In this document: one piece after another, positions 26,258-38,080 of the stretch
Numbering within the stretch: the first letter of the stretch is position 1
Layout: each line of letters opens with the position of its first letter
NCBI RefSeq assembly: GCF_036053395.1
Contig: NZ_CP107942.1
Span: 3,128,501-3,192,500, forward strand
Reading direction: 5' to 3'
Source of the DNA: Actinoplanes sp. NBC_00393
GTDB lineage: Bacteria > Actinomycetota > Actinomycetes > Mycobacteriales > Micromonosporaceae
Length of the DNA: 64,000 nt
The notes under the pieces: model-generated
Told to the model about the DNA's origin: nothing
The model's database searches: none
Seen by the model: only the letters and a program-made list of their open reading frames with translations
Program-made: the position numbers and the translations under genes

Positions 26258-27802
26258 TCAGCCGGCCGGCGTGAAGCTGATCTCGACGTCCCACGCCGGG
26301 CCGGACCGGCCGAGCACCTTCACGCGCAGGCGGGCGCCCCGCTCGTCCTCGATGTCGGCGACGTCGCCGACGCGGTACGGGGCGTCCTCCAGCCCGTGGC
26401 CGTCACGCGGATGGATGACCACCGGGGACTTCCCGCCGTCGATTCCGGCGTCGACCGAGTAGACGAGCACACCCTGCGCGTCCGGGAGGTCCCGCACCGG
26501 CTCGGCGGGCTCGACGACGAGAACCTTGCGCGGTTGCCGAGCCTTGTCGCAGGGGACGACGAGCATGGACAGCCCGTCCGGGCCGGACAGCGGGTGCAGC
26601 GTGACCCGCCGGCGCGTCGTGGCCCGGTCGAGGTAGACGCTTCTCGCCGCCGGCAGCCAGCCGTTCTTGTGGCGGTGCCAGCCGAGGAAGTGCTCGGCGT
26701 GCTCGACGTCGGACATCAGGTCCCAGTACCCGACCATGTTCTCGCGGGGGTCGGCCGGGCGGCAGCCGCGGGCCTGGTCCTCGGGCTCGTGCGGGTACAG
26801 GTCGGGCAGGCCCAGGACGTGGCCGAGCTCGTGCACCAGGACCCGGTGGTCGCGGTCGTACAGGTCGTAGCCGAACGTGACGCCGTGCAGGATCTCGCCG
26901 GAGTTCGACTGCGCGCCGTCTCCGGGAACGTGATGGTAGGCCGGTGACAGGCCGACGTTCTTCGTGTACGCCGCCACCGCCAGGACCAGGTCGTAGTCGT
27001 CGAACCGCAGCTCGTCAGCACTGATCTTGGCGGCGAGGTCCGTCATGAACTGGCGTTGCTTGCCGCCGTCCCCGTGGTCGTAGTCGGTCGAGGGATGCGG
27101 CAGCTCGAGCCAGCCCAGGTCCGAGCGGACGGTGACCTCGAGCTGCAGGGCGCCGTAGGACTGCGTGTCGAACATCCGCGAGGCCGCACCGGACCCGTGC
27201 ACCCGCGCGCCGATCTCGGCCGGCTCCACCTGCCCGGGGGCATCGGGGAACTCCGCGAAGATCACCACCGCGCGCAGCACGCCGTGCGGGTAGAGATGCA
27301 TCGTGTAGTCGGCGTGGCCCTCGGTCTCGTCGACCGCGCGGCCGGGGCACAGCTGCGGGATCCGGCCCGGCGACGGCGCCGCGGGTGGCGGTGCGAGCGG
27401 GGTGAGCCGCCATGGCTGTGCGGTTCCGGGCCGGGTCACCAGTGCGCCGCGCTCGTCCACCCCCAGCCAGCGCTGCTGGTCGTCCGGGTATTTGCTGCGC
27501 AGCCGGAACGTGCCGCCGGGCAGCGGCTCGACGTGCCACATCTGGCCGGTGAATCCCGCCTTCGGGACGAGCACCGGGGTGAACGTCCGCTTGTCGTCAT
27601 TGGTGACGTCGATGGCGTAGCACGGGCCGAACGCCTCGGTGGTCAGCCCGTACGTCCCGCCGTCCTGCGGCTGCAGCCGCCATCGCTGCCCGGCGCTGTC
27701 GTTGCCCGGCGCGGTGGTGAGCCGCGTGGTGGCGTCGAGGGATCGGACGCTGCCGAGCGTGTCATTGGTCAGGCGGTAGGCCTTGGAGGTGTCGAGCGCC
27801 AT
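26258..27802 (-). CDS. Ricin-lectin/M6-type zinc metalloprotease without visible signal peptide
   Basis: This 514-aa protein begins MALDTSKAYRLTNDTLGSVRSL. Residues about 5-135 repeat the QRWRLQP / MWHVEPL / QPWRLTPL pattern of a ricin-type beta-trefoil. An M6-like peptidase follows with HELGH (His324-Glu325-xx-His328) and the downstream LGLPDLYPHEP and MVGYWDLMSD segments. Unlike the M6 enzyme at 11041, there is no Sec or Tat signal at any in-frame start, so export is unexplained: either non-classical or the target is inside the cell. Domain calls are sound; physiology is open. Confidence 0.82.
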   Translation of the reverse strand: MALDTSKAYRLTNDTLGSVRSLDATTRLTTAPGNDSAGQRWRLQPQDGGTYGLTTEAFGPCYAIDVTNDDKRTFTPVLVPKAGFTGQMWHVEPLPGGTFRLRSKYPDDQQRWLGVDERGALVTRPGTAQPWRLTPLAPPPAAPSPGRIPQLCPGRAVDETEGHADYTMHLYPHGVLRAVVIFAEFPDAPGQVEPAEIGARVHGSGAASRMFDTQSYGALQLEVTVRSDLGWLELPHPSTDYDHGDGGKQRQFMTDLAAKISADELRFDDYDLVLAVAAYTKNVGLSPAYHHVPGDGAQSNSGEILHGVTFGYDLYDRDHRVLVHELGHVLGLPDLYPHEPEDQARGCRPADPRENMVGYWDLMSDVEHAEHFLGWHRHKNGWLPAARSVYLDRATTRRRVTLHPLSGPDGLSMLVVPCDKARQPRKVLVVEPAEPVRDLPDAQGVLVYSVDAGIDGGKSPVVIHPRDGHGLEDAPYRVGDVADIEDERGARLRVKVLGRSGPAWDVEISFTPAG

Positions 27803-27874
27803 GATGGTCCCTGCCGATCTGCGACCCGGTGAACACCCGCTGTCTACCTAACGCCACCGTGTGATCACAATCCG

Positions 27875-28105
27875 TCATCCGACAGCGCAGCGACTGCTGA
27901 CCGGCAGGCCATCGGCCTGCACGGCCAGCATCAGACAGGAGCGGATGGCGTCGCCGTCCACCGTCACGGCGCAGTTGCCGCAGGTGCCGTCGGAGCAGGC
28001 GACCCGGCAACCGGCGATGCCACACTCCGTCCCCAGCACGTCGGCAAGCGTGCGGCGGGGGTCTACGTCGAGGTCGTGACATGTTCCGTCCACGGTCAGC
28101 TTCAC
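27875..28105 (-). pseudogene. Truncated CoxS-type [2Fe-2S] subunit
   Basis: From GTG 28105, which overlaps the CoxM stop by 4 bp, 76 residues are encoded. They contain the plant-type [2Fe-2S] signature ACSDGTCGNC plus the fourth cysteine in RSCLMLAVQADG, i.e. the N-terminal ferredoxin domain of molybdenum hydroxylase small subunits. The family's second four-helix [2Fe-2S] domain (another 80 residues) is missing, as the frame stops right after SSRCAVG. Without it electrons cannot pass from the molybdenum centre in the usual way. Either a decaying gene or a stand-alone ferredoxin-like protein. Confidence 0.7.
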
Positions 28106-28965
28106 CCGCACCGGCCGGCTCCTTCCCGGGCATGGCGCAGCGCCCGGCGGGCCAGAACCTCGTAAGCACGCCGTCGTCCCGGCCGGCTGGCGTCCTCGTC
28201 GAGCAGGCGGGTGTCCCTCTCCGCCGCGATCTGCGCGGCTGCGGCGATGGCAGTGTCCGAGAGTGTGGTGCCGAACAGGGCATGCTCGGCGCAGGCGGCC
28301 CGCACCGGGTACGGCCCCGAGTTCACCAGGCACATCGCCGCCGCGCTGACCTCGCCGTCGGTCACCGTGATCGCCGCCATCACGGCCGCCTGGGGATAGA
28401 TCGTGGTACGCCGGTCCTCCGCGTACCCGATGCCGGTCCCGTCCGGCAGCACCGGCAGCTGCGCTTCGACCAGTAATTCTTCGGGCCTGCGGGTGGTGCG
28501 GAACGGCGCCGTGAAGAAGCTGTCCGCCGGAACCGTGCGCCGCCCGTCCGGGCCCTGCAGCACCAGTCGGGCCCCGACGGTGACCGCCATGGCGGGCCAT
28601 TCGGCCGCGGGATGCGCGTACGCGAGGCTTCCCAGCATCGTCCCCCGGGCCCGGATGGGCGGATGCCCGATGTGGCGCACCACTACCCGCAGCAGGTCAC
28701 CGAGGGGCCCGCCGACCACGTCGGATTCGAACGTGCGGTGCCGCACCAGCGCTCCGACGCGCAGGTATCCGTCCACCTCGGCCAGCGTGCCGAGTCCCTC
28801 GACCCGGTTGATGTCCACCAGCCGGCACGGTGGCGCGCCGGCCCGGGTCACCACCGGGACGAGACTCTGGCCTCCGGCCAGCACCGACGTTCCCCCGTCC
28901 GCGAGCGCGGCGAGCACCTCATCGACGCTTGTCGCGGCGATGTACTCCACAGCTGCAGTCCTCAT
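28102..28965 (-). CDS. CoxM-type FAD-binding subunit of a xanthine dehydrogenase-family enzyme
   Basis: This 287-aa protein starts at ATG 28965 after GGGAGGGAC. It has the FAD-binding motif VLAGGQSLVPV, the second FAD loop (GTMLGSLAYAHPAAEWPA) and the C-terminal CO-dehydrogenase flavoprotein domain. Length is normal for CoxM. It is coupled to the shortened CoxS gene, but no large molybdenum-binding subunit (CoxL) is present on either side, so this enzyme system is incomplete locally. Divergent from the ArsR operon across 134 bp. Confidence 0.88.
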   Translation of the reverse strand: MRTAAVEYIAATSVDEVLAALADGGTSVLAGGQSLVPVVTRAGAPPCRLVDINRVEGLGTLAEVDGYLRVGALVRHRTFESDVVGGPLGDLLRVVVRHIGHPPIRARGTMLGSLAYAHPAAEWPAMAVTVGARLVLQGPDGRRTVPADSFFTAPFRTTRRPEELLVEAQLPVLPDGTGIGYAEDRRTTIYPQAAVMAAITVTDGEVSAAAMCLVNSGPYPVRAACAEHALFGTTLSDTAIAAAAQIAAERDTRLLDEDASRPGRRRAYEVLARRALRHAREGAGRCG

Positions 28966-29099
28966 TGCACCGTCCCTCCCCCGAATGCGGGAATGTATCG
29001 ACCGGCACAGACCCCTTGAAACCTCGAAACTCGAACGAGGTCGCTTTCCCCGGGCCGGGTGACTTGCGCCGGCCTTCGGTAAGTCGTAGCTTTCCGTTC

Positions 29100-29423
29100 G
29101 TGGCCACTTACCAAGCATCCGAGGGCTGGGAGGCGCTGGGCGATCCCAGCCGGCTCGCCATCGTGCAGTGCTTGGCCGACCGGCCCCGCGCGGTCGGCGA
29201 GCTGGCCGACGAGCTGCCGATCAGCCGGCCCGCGGTGTCCCAGCACCTGAAAGTGCTCAAGGGCGCCGGGCTCGTCACCGACCAGGCCGTGGGCACGCGG
29301 CGGGTCTACCGGCTCAATCCGGTCGGGATGGCCGCGTTGCGGGATCAGCTGGAGACGTTCTGGAGCAGAGCGCTGGAGGGCTATCGGGACGTCACGGAGC
29401 AGCAGGATGAGGAGACTTCATGA
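29100..29423 (+). CDS. ArsR-family winged-helix regulator
   Basis: This 107-aa protein starts at GTG 29100. No ribosome site is seen, so the mRNA may be leaderless. The winged helix contains the recognition region ISRPAVSQHLKVLKGAGLV and the wing RRVYRLNP. No metal-binding cysteines are present, placing it with the non-metal ArsR regulators that accompany SRPBCC (AHSA1) proteins. Its stop overlaps the SRPBCC gene by 4 bp. Probably represses its own operon. Confidence 0.88.
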   Translation: MATYQASEGWEALGDPSRLAIVQCLADRPRAVGELADELPISRPAVSQHLKVLKGAGLVTDQAVGTRRVYRLNPVGMAALRDQLETFWSRALEGYRDVTEQQDEETS

Positions 29424-29899
29424 CGCAGGCAGCAACGGTGGTGCGCCGTCAGATCGTGGTCCGGGCGCCGATCGAGCGGGCGTTCACCGTGTTCACCGAA
29501 CGGTTCGGCGACTTCAAGCCGCGCGAACACAACCTGCTCGGCGTTCCGATCGCGGAGAGTGTGTTCGAACCCAAGGTCGGCGGCAACATCTACGACCGCG
29601 GGACCGACGGCAGCGAATGCCGCTGGGCGCGGATCCTCGCCTACGATCCGCCGCATCGCGTGGTGTTCAGCTGGGACATCGGCCCGACCTGGCAGGTGGA
29701 GACGGACCCGGAGTTCACCAGCGAGGTCGAGGTCACCTTCACCGCAGAGGCCGCCGACCGCACCCGGGTCGAGCTGGAGCACCGGCACCTCGACCGGCAC
29801 GGCACCGGCTGGGAGTCGGTGCGCGACGGTGTCGAGCACGACGAGGGATGGCCGCTCTACCTCGACCGGTACGCCGCGCTGTTCGAAGAAGACCGCTGA
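29420..29899 (+). CDS. SRPBCC/AHSA1-family protein
   Basis: This 159-aa protein has the START-like helix-grip fold: IVVRAPIERAFTVFTERFGDF at the start and a long C-terminal helix region (GWPLYLDRYAALF). ArsR-AHSA1 gene pairs are widespread in actinobacteria; the SRPBCC protein is believed to bind a hydrophobic ligand. It is coupled upstream (ATGA) and downstream (TGATG). Confidence 0.88.
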   Translation: MTQAATVVRRQIVVRAPIERAFTVFTERFGDFKPREHNLLGVPIAESVFEPKVGGNIYDRGTDGSECRWARILAYDPPHRVVFSWDIGPTWQVETDPEFTSEVEVTFTAEAADRTRVELEHRHLDRHGTGWESVRDGVEHDEGWPLYLDRYAALFEEDR

Positions 29900-30204
29900 T
29901 GGCCGACAGACGCGCAGCGCATCGAGCACTGGTCGATCGCATCCTGCACGGGCCGGGTACGACGAGCACGCAGCAGCGCGCCCAGGCGTACGCAAACGCC
30001 GGCCTGGACCCTGCCTTGCAGCCGCTGATCGGCAAGGTCGCCGACGCTCCCGCCCGGATCACCGACGCCGACTTCGACACCGCCCGGGCGGCCGGCTTCA
30101 CCGGGGATCAGCTGTTCGAGGTGGTCGTCGCCGCCGCCGTCGGCGAGTCGACCCGCATGTACGAATCAGCGCTCGCCGCCCTCGACGAAGCGGCCGCCGG
30201 CTGA
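29899..30204 (+). CDS. Small carboxymuconolactone decarboxylase-like protein without catalytic Cys
   Basis: This 101-aa protein starts at ATG 29899, sharing one base with the preceding stop. The C-terminal half (ITDADFDTARAAGFTGDQLFEVVVAAAVGESTRMYE) resembles the helical end of the AhpD/CMD fold, but no cysteine is present, so it is not itself a peroxidase. Immediately coupled to a full CMD-family gene, with which it may form a hetero-oligomer. Confidence 0.65.
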   Translation: MADRRAAHRALVDRILHGPGTTSTQQRAQAYANAGLDPALQPLIGKVADAPARITDADFDTARAAGFTGDQLFEVVVAAAVGESTRMYESALAALDEAAAG

Positions 30205-30785
30205 TGCGCCCCGAGGTGCTCAACAGCGGCTACCGGCCGATGACCAAGCTGCTGTTCGCGACGATCCGGCTGTTCTCGGGCCGCGCGCTGCCCGACGCCG
30301 CGAAGCTGGTCTTCTACCGGCCCGACTTCTACGGCAATCCCGCCAAGCGCTTCACCCAGCTGGCGATGCGCGGTCCCTCACCCTGGTCGGTCGCCGACCG
30401 CGAACTCATGGCAGCCGTCGTGTCCCGGGCCAACGCGAACACGTTCTGCGTCGGGGCACACACGGCAACAGCAGAGCAGGCGTACGCCGACCCGCCCCTG
30501 GTCCACGCGGTGCTCACCAACCTGGACACCGCGCCGATCGAGGAGGGCCTGCGGGCGACGCTGCGCCTGCTCGACACCCTGACGCGGCAGCACACGGTCA
30601 CCGCCGCGGACATGCGGGCCGTCCTGGCCGCCGGCGTCTCCCGCCAGCAGGTCGAAGACGCTCTCGCAGTGTGCGCCGCTTTCAACATCACCAACCGGCT
30701 GGCCGATGCGTTCGCTTTCGAGGTGCTCGACAAGGACGGCTTCGACGCGGGCGCCAAGTTCCTGCTCAAGCGAGGTTACGGCTGA
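30204..30785 (+). CDS. AhpD/CMD-family protein
   Basis: This 193-aa protein has the AhpD-like core: DRELMAAVVSRANANTFCVGAHTATA with Cys82 and His86 (CxxxH instead of CxxC). This variant is common among CMD-family proteins of unknown substrate. Start ATG 30204 shares a base with the previous stop. The four-gene unit ArsR-SRPBCC-CMD-CMD looks like a stress-responsive operon. Confidence 0.82.
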   Translation: MRPEVLNSGYRPMTKLLFATIRLFSGRALPDAAKLVFYRPDFYGNPAKRFTQLAMRGPSPWSVADRELMAAVVSRANANTFCVGAHTATAEQAYADPPLVHAVLTNLDTAPIEEGLRATLRLLDTLTRQHTVTAADMRAVLAAGVSRQQVEDALAVCAAFNITNRLADAFAFEVLDKDGFDAGAKFLLKRGYG

Positions 30786-31026
30786 TCAGGGAGCTTGCCG
30801 GGGGGCGTCCCGGGCTGACCGGCCGGGTCACCATCGTCAACCGGACCGGCGCCTCATACCGCGACGGGCCGGCATCCATGCGGCGGGCGGCGCAGTTCGC
30901 CCTGTTCGACGGTGCGCCGAGCACATGGTCAGGCCGAGACCCGCCGCGGTGGCGAGATGCGAGACACTGCGTTCGCCGGCCGGGCTGCACGCATCTCACT
31001 CCACACCCTGAGGAACACACCCCGAC

Positions 31027-32358
31027 ATGACCTCAACCACCGATGTCGACACGGCACAGCGGGCCTTGCAACGTCGCACCCTTGCTGTCGTCATGGCCTC
31101 GCAGGTCTTCAGCGGCGCCGGCCTGGCCGCCGGCATCACCGTCGGCTCCCTGCTCGCCGAGGACATGCTCAACACCACCAGCCTCTCCGGGCTGCCGAGC
31201 GCGCTGTTCACCGCCGGCTCCGCCGCCACCGCCCTGATCGTCGGCCGCCTCTCGCAGAACTTCGGCCGCCGCACCGGACTCGCCGCGGGTTACGCCGCCG
31301 GCGCGCTCGGCGGCGCCGGCGTCGTGCTCGCCGGCTACCTGGACAACGTCCTGCTGCTGCTCGCCGCACTGCTCGTCTACGGCGCCGGCACCGCCACCAA
31401 CCTGCAGGCCCGCTACGCCGGTACCGACCTGGCCTCCCCCGAGCGCCGCGGCCGCGCCGTCAGCACCATCCTGGTCGCCACCACCCTCGGCGCCGTCGCC
31501 GGCCCCAACCTGGTCGCCCCGACCGGCACGCTTGCCGAAGGCTGGGGCATCCCGGCCCTGGCCGGACCGTTCGCCCTGGCCACCCTGGCCTACAGCGTGG
31601 CCGGCGTCATCCTGTTCCTGCTGCTGCGCCCTGACCCGCTGCTGGCCGCCCGCACCATGCCACCGTCCACGCCGGCCCCGGCCACCGGCCAGGCCTCGGC
31701 ACGCGCCTTCGCCGGCAGCGTCCCGGCCGGCGCCGTCACCATGGTCCTCACCCAGGTCGTCATGGTCGCCGTCATGACCATGACCCCGGTCCATATGCAC
31801 GCCCACGGCCACGATCTGCACGCCACCGGCCTGGTCATCGCCGTGCACATCGCCGCCATGTACCTGCCGTCGCCGATCACCGGCATCCTCGTCGACCGCG
31901 TCGGCCGTGTCCCGGTGGCCATCGCCTCCGGCGGCACGCTGCTGGCCGCCGGGATCGTGGCCGCGACGGCGCCGGAGGACTCCGTCGTCCTGCTCACCGT
32001 CGCGCTGGCCCTGCTCGGCCTCGGCTGGAACCTCGGTCTCGTCTCCGGCACCGCCATGATCGCCGACTCCGCGCCCGCCGCCACCCGCGCGAAGACCCAG
32101 GGCGCCGTCGATGTGAGTGTCGCCCTCGCCGGGGCCGGCGGCGGCATCGCCAGCGGCATGATCATGAGCGCGACGAGCTATCCCACCCTGTCGGTCCTGG
32201 GCGGCGTGCTGGCCCTCGCCGTGATTCCCTTCGTCGCCGTCAGCGCAACCCGCGGGACGAAATTCGGGCGCGGTCAGCACGCCTCCAGGATGAGGTTCGT
32301 CGTCCCCGACGCAACCCGCGGGACGGGCGGGGGCGCGGTCAGCACGCCTCCGCGATGA
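31027..32358 (+). CDS. MFS transporter with extended, duplicated C-terminus
   Basis: This 443-aa protein has about 12 membrane helices and the motif GRLSQNFGRRTGL between helices 2 and 3. A histidine-rich loop HMHAHGHDLHATG precedes helix 8. The last 40 residues are hydrophilic and repeat: ATRGTKFGRGQHAS and [14 protein letters not shown] come from a direct DNA repeat (32245-32286 and 32311-32351). The gene's end overlaps the convergent thiolase gene by 20 bp. Drug/metabolite efflux is the usual role; substrate unknown. Confidence 0.85.
   Translation: MTSTTDVDTAQRALQRRTLAVVMASQVFSGAGLAAGITVGSLLAEDMLNTTSLSGLPSALFTAGSAATALIVGRLSQNFGRRTGLAAGYAAGALGGAGVVLAGYLDNVLLLLAALLVYGAGTATNLQARYAGTDLASPERRGRAVSTILVATTLGAVAGPNLVAPTGTLAEGWGIPALAGPFALATLAYSVAGVILFLLLRPDPLLAARTMPPSTPAPATGQASARAFAGSVPAGAVTMVLTQVVMVAVMTMTPVHMHAHGHDLHATGLVIAVHIAAMYLPSPITGILVDRVGRVPVAIASGGTLLAAGIVAATAPEDSVVLLTVALALLGLGWNLGLVSGTAMIADSAPAATRAKTQGAVDVSVALAGAGGGIASGMIMSATSYPTLSVLGGVLALAVIPFVAVSATRGTKFGRGQHASRMRFVVPDATRGTGGGAVSTPPR
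32245..32351. repeat. Direct duplication of the MFS/thiolase 3' junction
   Basis: Two copies of about 41 bp (32245-32286; 32311-32351), both running from GCAACCCGCGGGACG to GGTCAGCACGCCTCC, separated by 24 bp. The second copy contains the thiolase stop codon and last codons on the minus strand. The duplication seems to have lengthened the MFS reading frame. Confidence 0.8.
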
Positions 32359-33496
32359 CGGCGGAGCCCTGGCCTCCTCCCCCGCAGATGGCTGCCGCGC
32401 CGAGGCCGTCGGCGCCCGGCTCGCGCAGCTGGCGGGCCAGGGTGCCCACGATGCGGGCGCCGGAGGCGCCGATCGGGTGGCCGAGGGCGATCGCGCCGCC
32501 GTGCACGTTGACGTTGGCGGGGTCGGCGTCCAGGGCGTCGGTCGTGGCGACGGCTACCGCGGCGAAGGCCTCGTTGATCTCGATGCGGCCCAGGTCGCCG
32601 GGCTTGGCGCCGAGCTGGGTCAGGGCGGCGCGGATGGCGTGGGCGGGCTGGTGGTGCAGGTGGAGGTCCGGGCCGGCGACCATCGCCGACGCCAGGATCC
32701 GGGCCAGCGGTGTCACTCCGTGCGATGCCGCGGCGGCCGCGCTCATCAGCACGAGAGCGGCTGCGCCGTCGGTGAGCTGGGAGGAGTTGCCGGCGGTGAT
32801 GGTGCCGTGGCCGCCGAACGCGGGGCGCAGGCCGGTGAGCGTCTGCACGGTGGTGTCGGGACGCACGCCGTCGTCGGTGTCGAGGTTCCGGTCGCGCACG
32901 GTGAACGGTTCGATCTCGGCGGCGAGGAACGTGCGGGCGGCCGCGGCCCGCTGATGGGATCGGACGGCCCAGGTGTCCTGGCCGGCCCGGTCCAGGTGCA
33001 GGGCGGCGTTGCCGGCCTCGGTCAGCGCGCCCATCGAGCGGTGTTCGAAGGCGTCGGTCAGGCCGTCGTGTTCGAGGGTGTCGAGCATTTCGGCGGCGCC
33101 GTAGCGGGTGCCGGCCCGGCCGTGCCAGGCGTGCGGCGCGAGGGACATGGATTCCATGCCGAGCGCCACGACGATGTCGGCGCGGCCCGCTTCGATGACG
33201 GCGGCGCCCGCGACGACGGCTTCCAGGCCGGAGAGGCAGACGGCGTTGACCGTGGTCGCGGGTGCGCTCAGCGGGATGCCGGCGGCGACGGCGGCCTGCC
33301 GGGCCGGATTCTGCCCGGCCAAGCCCTGCAGGACGTGGCCGGCGAAGACCCGCTGGACGGCGTCGGCGCTGACCCCGGCGCGGGTGAGCGCGGCGCGGGT
33401 GGCGTGGGCGCCGAGTTCGGCGGCCGGGATCTGCGCGAGGGCGCCGGTGTAGCGGGCGAACGGGGTACGGGCGTAGCCCACGATCACGGCGTTCAT
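32339..33496 (-). CDS. Thiolase (acetyl-CoA acetyltransferase type)
   Basis: This 385-aa protein has the acyl-accepting cysteine in [12 protein letters not shown], the NEAFA motif, [17 protein letters not shown] and the second catalytic cysteine in [12 protein letters not shown]. The CLSGLEA form around the first cysteine is that of acetoacetyl-CoA/acetyl-CoA acetyltransferases rather than the CASGMDA form of beta-ketoadipyl-CoA thiolase. Its start overlaps the CoA-transferase B stop by 4 bp. With the CoA-transferase it would convert acetoacetate to two acetyl-CoA. Confidence 0.9.
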   Translation of the reverse strand: MNAVIVGYARTPFARYTGALAQIPAAELGAHATRAALTRAGVSADAVQRVFAGHVLQGLAGQNPARQAAVAAGIPLSAPATTVNAVCLSGLEAVVAGAAVIEAGRADIVVALGMESMSLAPHAWHGRAGTRYGAAEMLDTLEHDGLTDAFEHRSMGALTEAGNAALHLDRAGQDTWAVRSHQRAAAARTFLAAEIEPFTVRDRNLDTDDGVRPDTTVQTLTGLRPAFGGHGTITAGNSSQLTDGAAALVLMSAAAAASHGVTPLARILASAMVAGPDLHLHHQPAHAIRAALTQLGAKPGDLGRIEINEAFAAVAVATTDALDADPANVNVHGGAIALGHPIGASGARIVGTLARQLREPGADGLGAAAICGGGGQGSAVIAEAC

Positions 33497-34128
33497 GCCA
33501 GGTCCACCGTGAAACCGGCGCCGGTGACGGCCAGGACCCCGTCGACTGTCTGATCGTCGGCGAGACGGCGCAGCACGAGCCCGTCGCCGGTGACGTCGAA
33601 GACGGCGCGGTCGGTGATGATCCGGTCGACGACGCCCGCGCCGGTCAGCGGCAGGGTGCACTTATCGACGATCTTCGGGGTGCCGTCCTTGGCGACGTGT
33701 TCGGTGACGACGACGACCCGCGGGGTGCCGGCGACCAGGTCCATCGCGCCGCCCATGCCTTTGACGAGCTTGCCGGGGATGGTCCAGTTCGCCAGGTCGC
33801 CGTTGGCCGCGACCTGCAGCGCGCCGAGGATCGCGGTCTGCACGTGGCCGCCGCGGATCATGCCGAACGAGTGCGCCGAGTCGAACACCGACGCGCCGGG
33901 CAGCAGGGTGACGGTCTGCTTGCCGGCGTTGATCAGGTCGGGGTCCTCGTCGCCGTCGTACGGGAACGGGCCCATGCCGAGGATGCCGTTCTCGCTCTGC
34001 AACGTCACCCGCACACCGGCGGGCAGGTGGTTGGCGACCAGGGTGGGGATGCCGATGCCGAGGTTCACGTACTGGCCGTCGCTCAGTTCGGCGGCGGCGA
34101 TGGCCGCCATGTCGTCACGCGTCCACAC
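33493..34128 (-). CDS. scoB: 3-oxoacid CoA-transferase subunit B
   Basis: This 211-aa protein starts at GTG 34128 ([15 protein letters not shown], matching the usual family start), inside the end of the A gene (14-bp overlap). The catalytic glutamate lies in [12 protein letters not shown]. It is the B half of succinyl-CoA:3-ketoacid CoA-transferase, activating acetoacetate with CoA from succinyl-CoA. A 3-oxoadipate CoA-transferase (PcaJ) is the main alternative. Confidence 0.87.
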   Translation of the reverse strand: MWTRDDMAAIAAAELSDGQYVNLGIGIPTLVANHLPAGVRVTLQSENGILGMGPFPYDGDEDPDLINAGKQTVTLLPGASVFDSAHSFGMIRGGHVQTAILGALQVAANGDLANWTIPGKLVKGMGGAMDLVAGTPRVVVVTEHVAKDGTPKIVDKCTLPLTGAGVVDRIITDRAVFDVTGDGLVLRRLADDQTVDGVLAVTGAGFTVDLA

Positions 34129-34813
34129 GGGCCCGCACCGTCCTCTGCTCGATGTGCTTCTCGTGGATCTCGCTGCGGACCAGGTGCTGCACGAAGATGC
34201 CCGGGGTGTGCACGTCGTCCGGGTCCAGCGAGGTGATCGTCTCGGCCTCGGCGATGGTGACCCGGCCGGCGGTCGCGACGAGCGGGTTGAAGTTGCGGGC
34301 GGTGAGCCGGTAGCGCAGGTTGCCGTCGAGGTCGGCGCGGTGGGCGCGTACGAGGGCCAGGTCCGCGACGATGCCGCGCTCGAGGATCGTACGGATGCCA
34401 TCGAAGTGCTCCTGGGGTTTGCCCTCGCCGACCGGGGTGCCGGCGCCGGTCGGGGTGAAGAAGGCGGGGATGCCGGCGCCGCCGGCGCGCAGGCGCTCGG
34501 CGAGGGTGCCCTGGGGGACGAATTCGACGTCGAGTTCGCCGTCCAGATACTGCTGGGCGAAGAGTTTGTTCTCGCCGACGTAGGAGGCGAGGACCTTGCG
34601 GACCTGGCGGTTCTCCAGCAGCAGGCCGAGGCCCTTGCCGTCGACGCCCATGTTGTTGCTGACGATGGTGAGGTCGCTGACGCCGGTGTCGCGCAAGGCG
34701 GTGATCAGCGAGGTGGGGATGCCGGACAGGCCGAAGCCTCCGACCGCGACGGTCATGCCGTCACGGGCGACGGCCGCGACGGCTGCGGCCGCGCTGTCGA
34801 CGAGTTTGCTCAT
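34115..34813 (-). CDS. scoA: 3-oxoacid CoA-transferase subunit A
   Basis: This 232-aa protein starts [15 protein letters not shown] and contains [12 protein letters not shown], the oxyanion-region SYVGENK and [26 protein letters not shown] and the DGKGLGLLL form match ScoA/SCOT rather than PcaI. First gene of scoA-scoB-thiolase, divergent from an IclR regulator gene across 83 bp. Confidence 0.88.
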   Translation of the reverse strand: MSKLVDSAAAAVAAVARDGMTVAVGGFGLSGIPTSLITALRDTGVSDLTIVSNNMGVDGKGLGLLLENRQVRKVLASYVGENKLFAQQYLDGELDVEFVPQGTLAERLRAGGAGIPAFFTPTGAGTPVGEGKPQEHFDGIRTILERGIVADLALVRAHRADLDGNLRYRLTARNFNPLVATAGRVTIAEAETITSLDPDDVHTPGIFVQHLVRSEIHEKHIEQRTVRARVDA

Positions 34814-34885
34814 GGCCGGGCACGGTAGGCACACCGCCGTCGCAGCCGGCATCATTGATCACCCAGCGGCTCCGGTGAGCAGCTG

Positions 34886-34896
34886 ATGCTCATAAT

Positions 34897-34904
<8 letters not shown>
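34886..34904 (+). promoter_or_regulatory. Inverted repeat over the IclR start codon, probable autoregulatory operator
   Basis: Two perfect 7-bp arms, ATGCTCA (34886-34892) and TGAGCAT (34898-34904), with a 5-bp spacer. It covers the candidate start codons of the IclR gene and lies 73 bp from the divergent scoA start. Size and symmetry fit an IclR-family binding site. Confidence 0.6.
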
Positions 34905-38064
<3,160 letters not shown>

Positions 38065-38080
38065 CGGTGCCTCCCGCCGG

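Noticed and set aside
30786-31026. Short frames between the CMD gene and the MFS gene
   Set aside because: Different frames give unrelated low-complexity products; nothing supports a gene in these 240 bp.
32339-34813. pcaIJF (beta-ketoadipate pathway) assignment
   Set aside because: An IclR gene, CoA-transferase and thiolase together suggested it, but ScoA-type SYVGENK and thiolase CLSGLEA motifs favour acetoacetate metabolism and no other pca gene is present.
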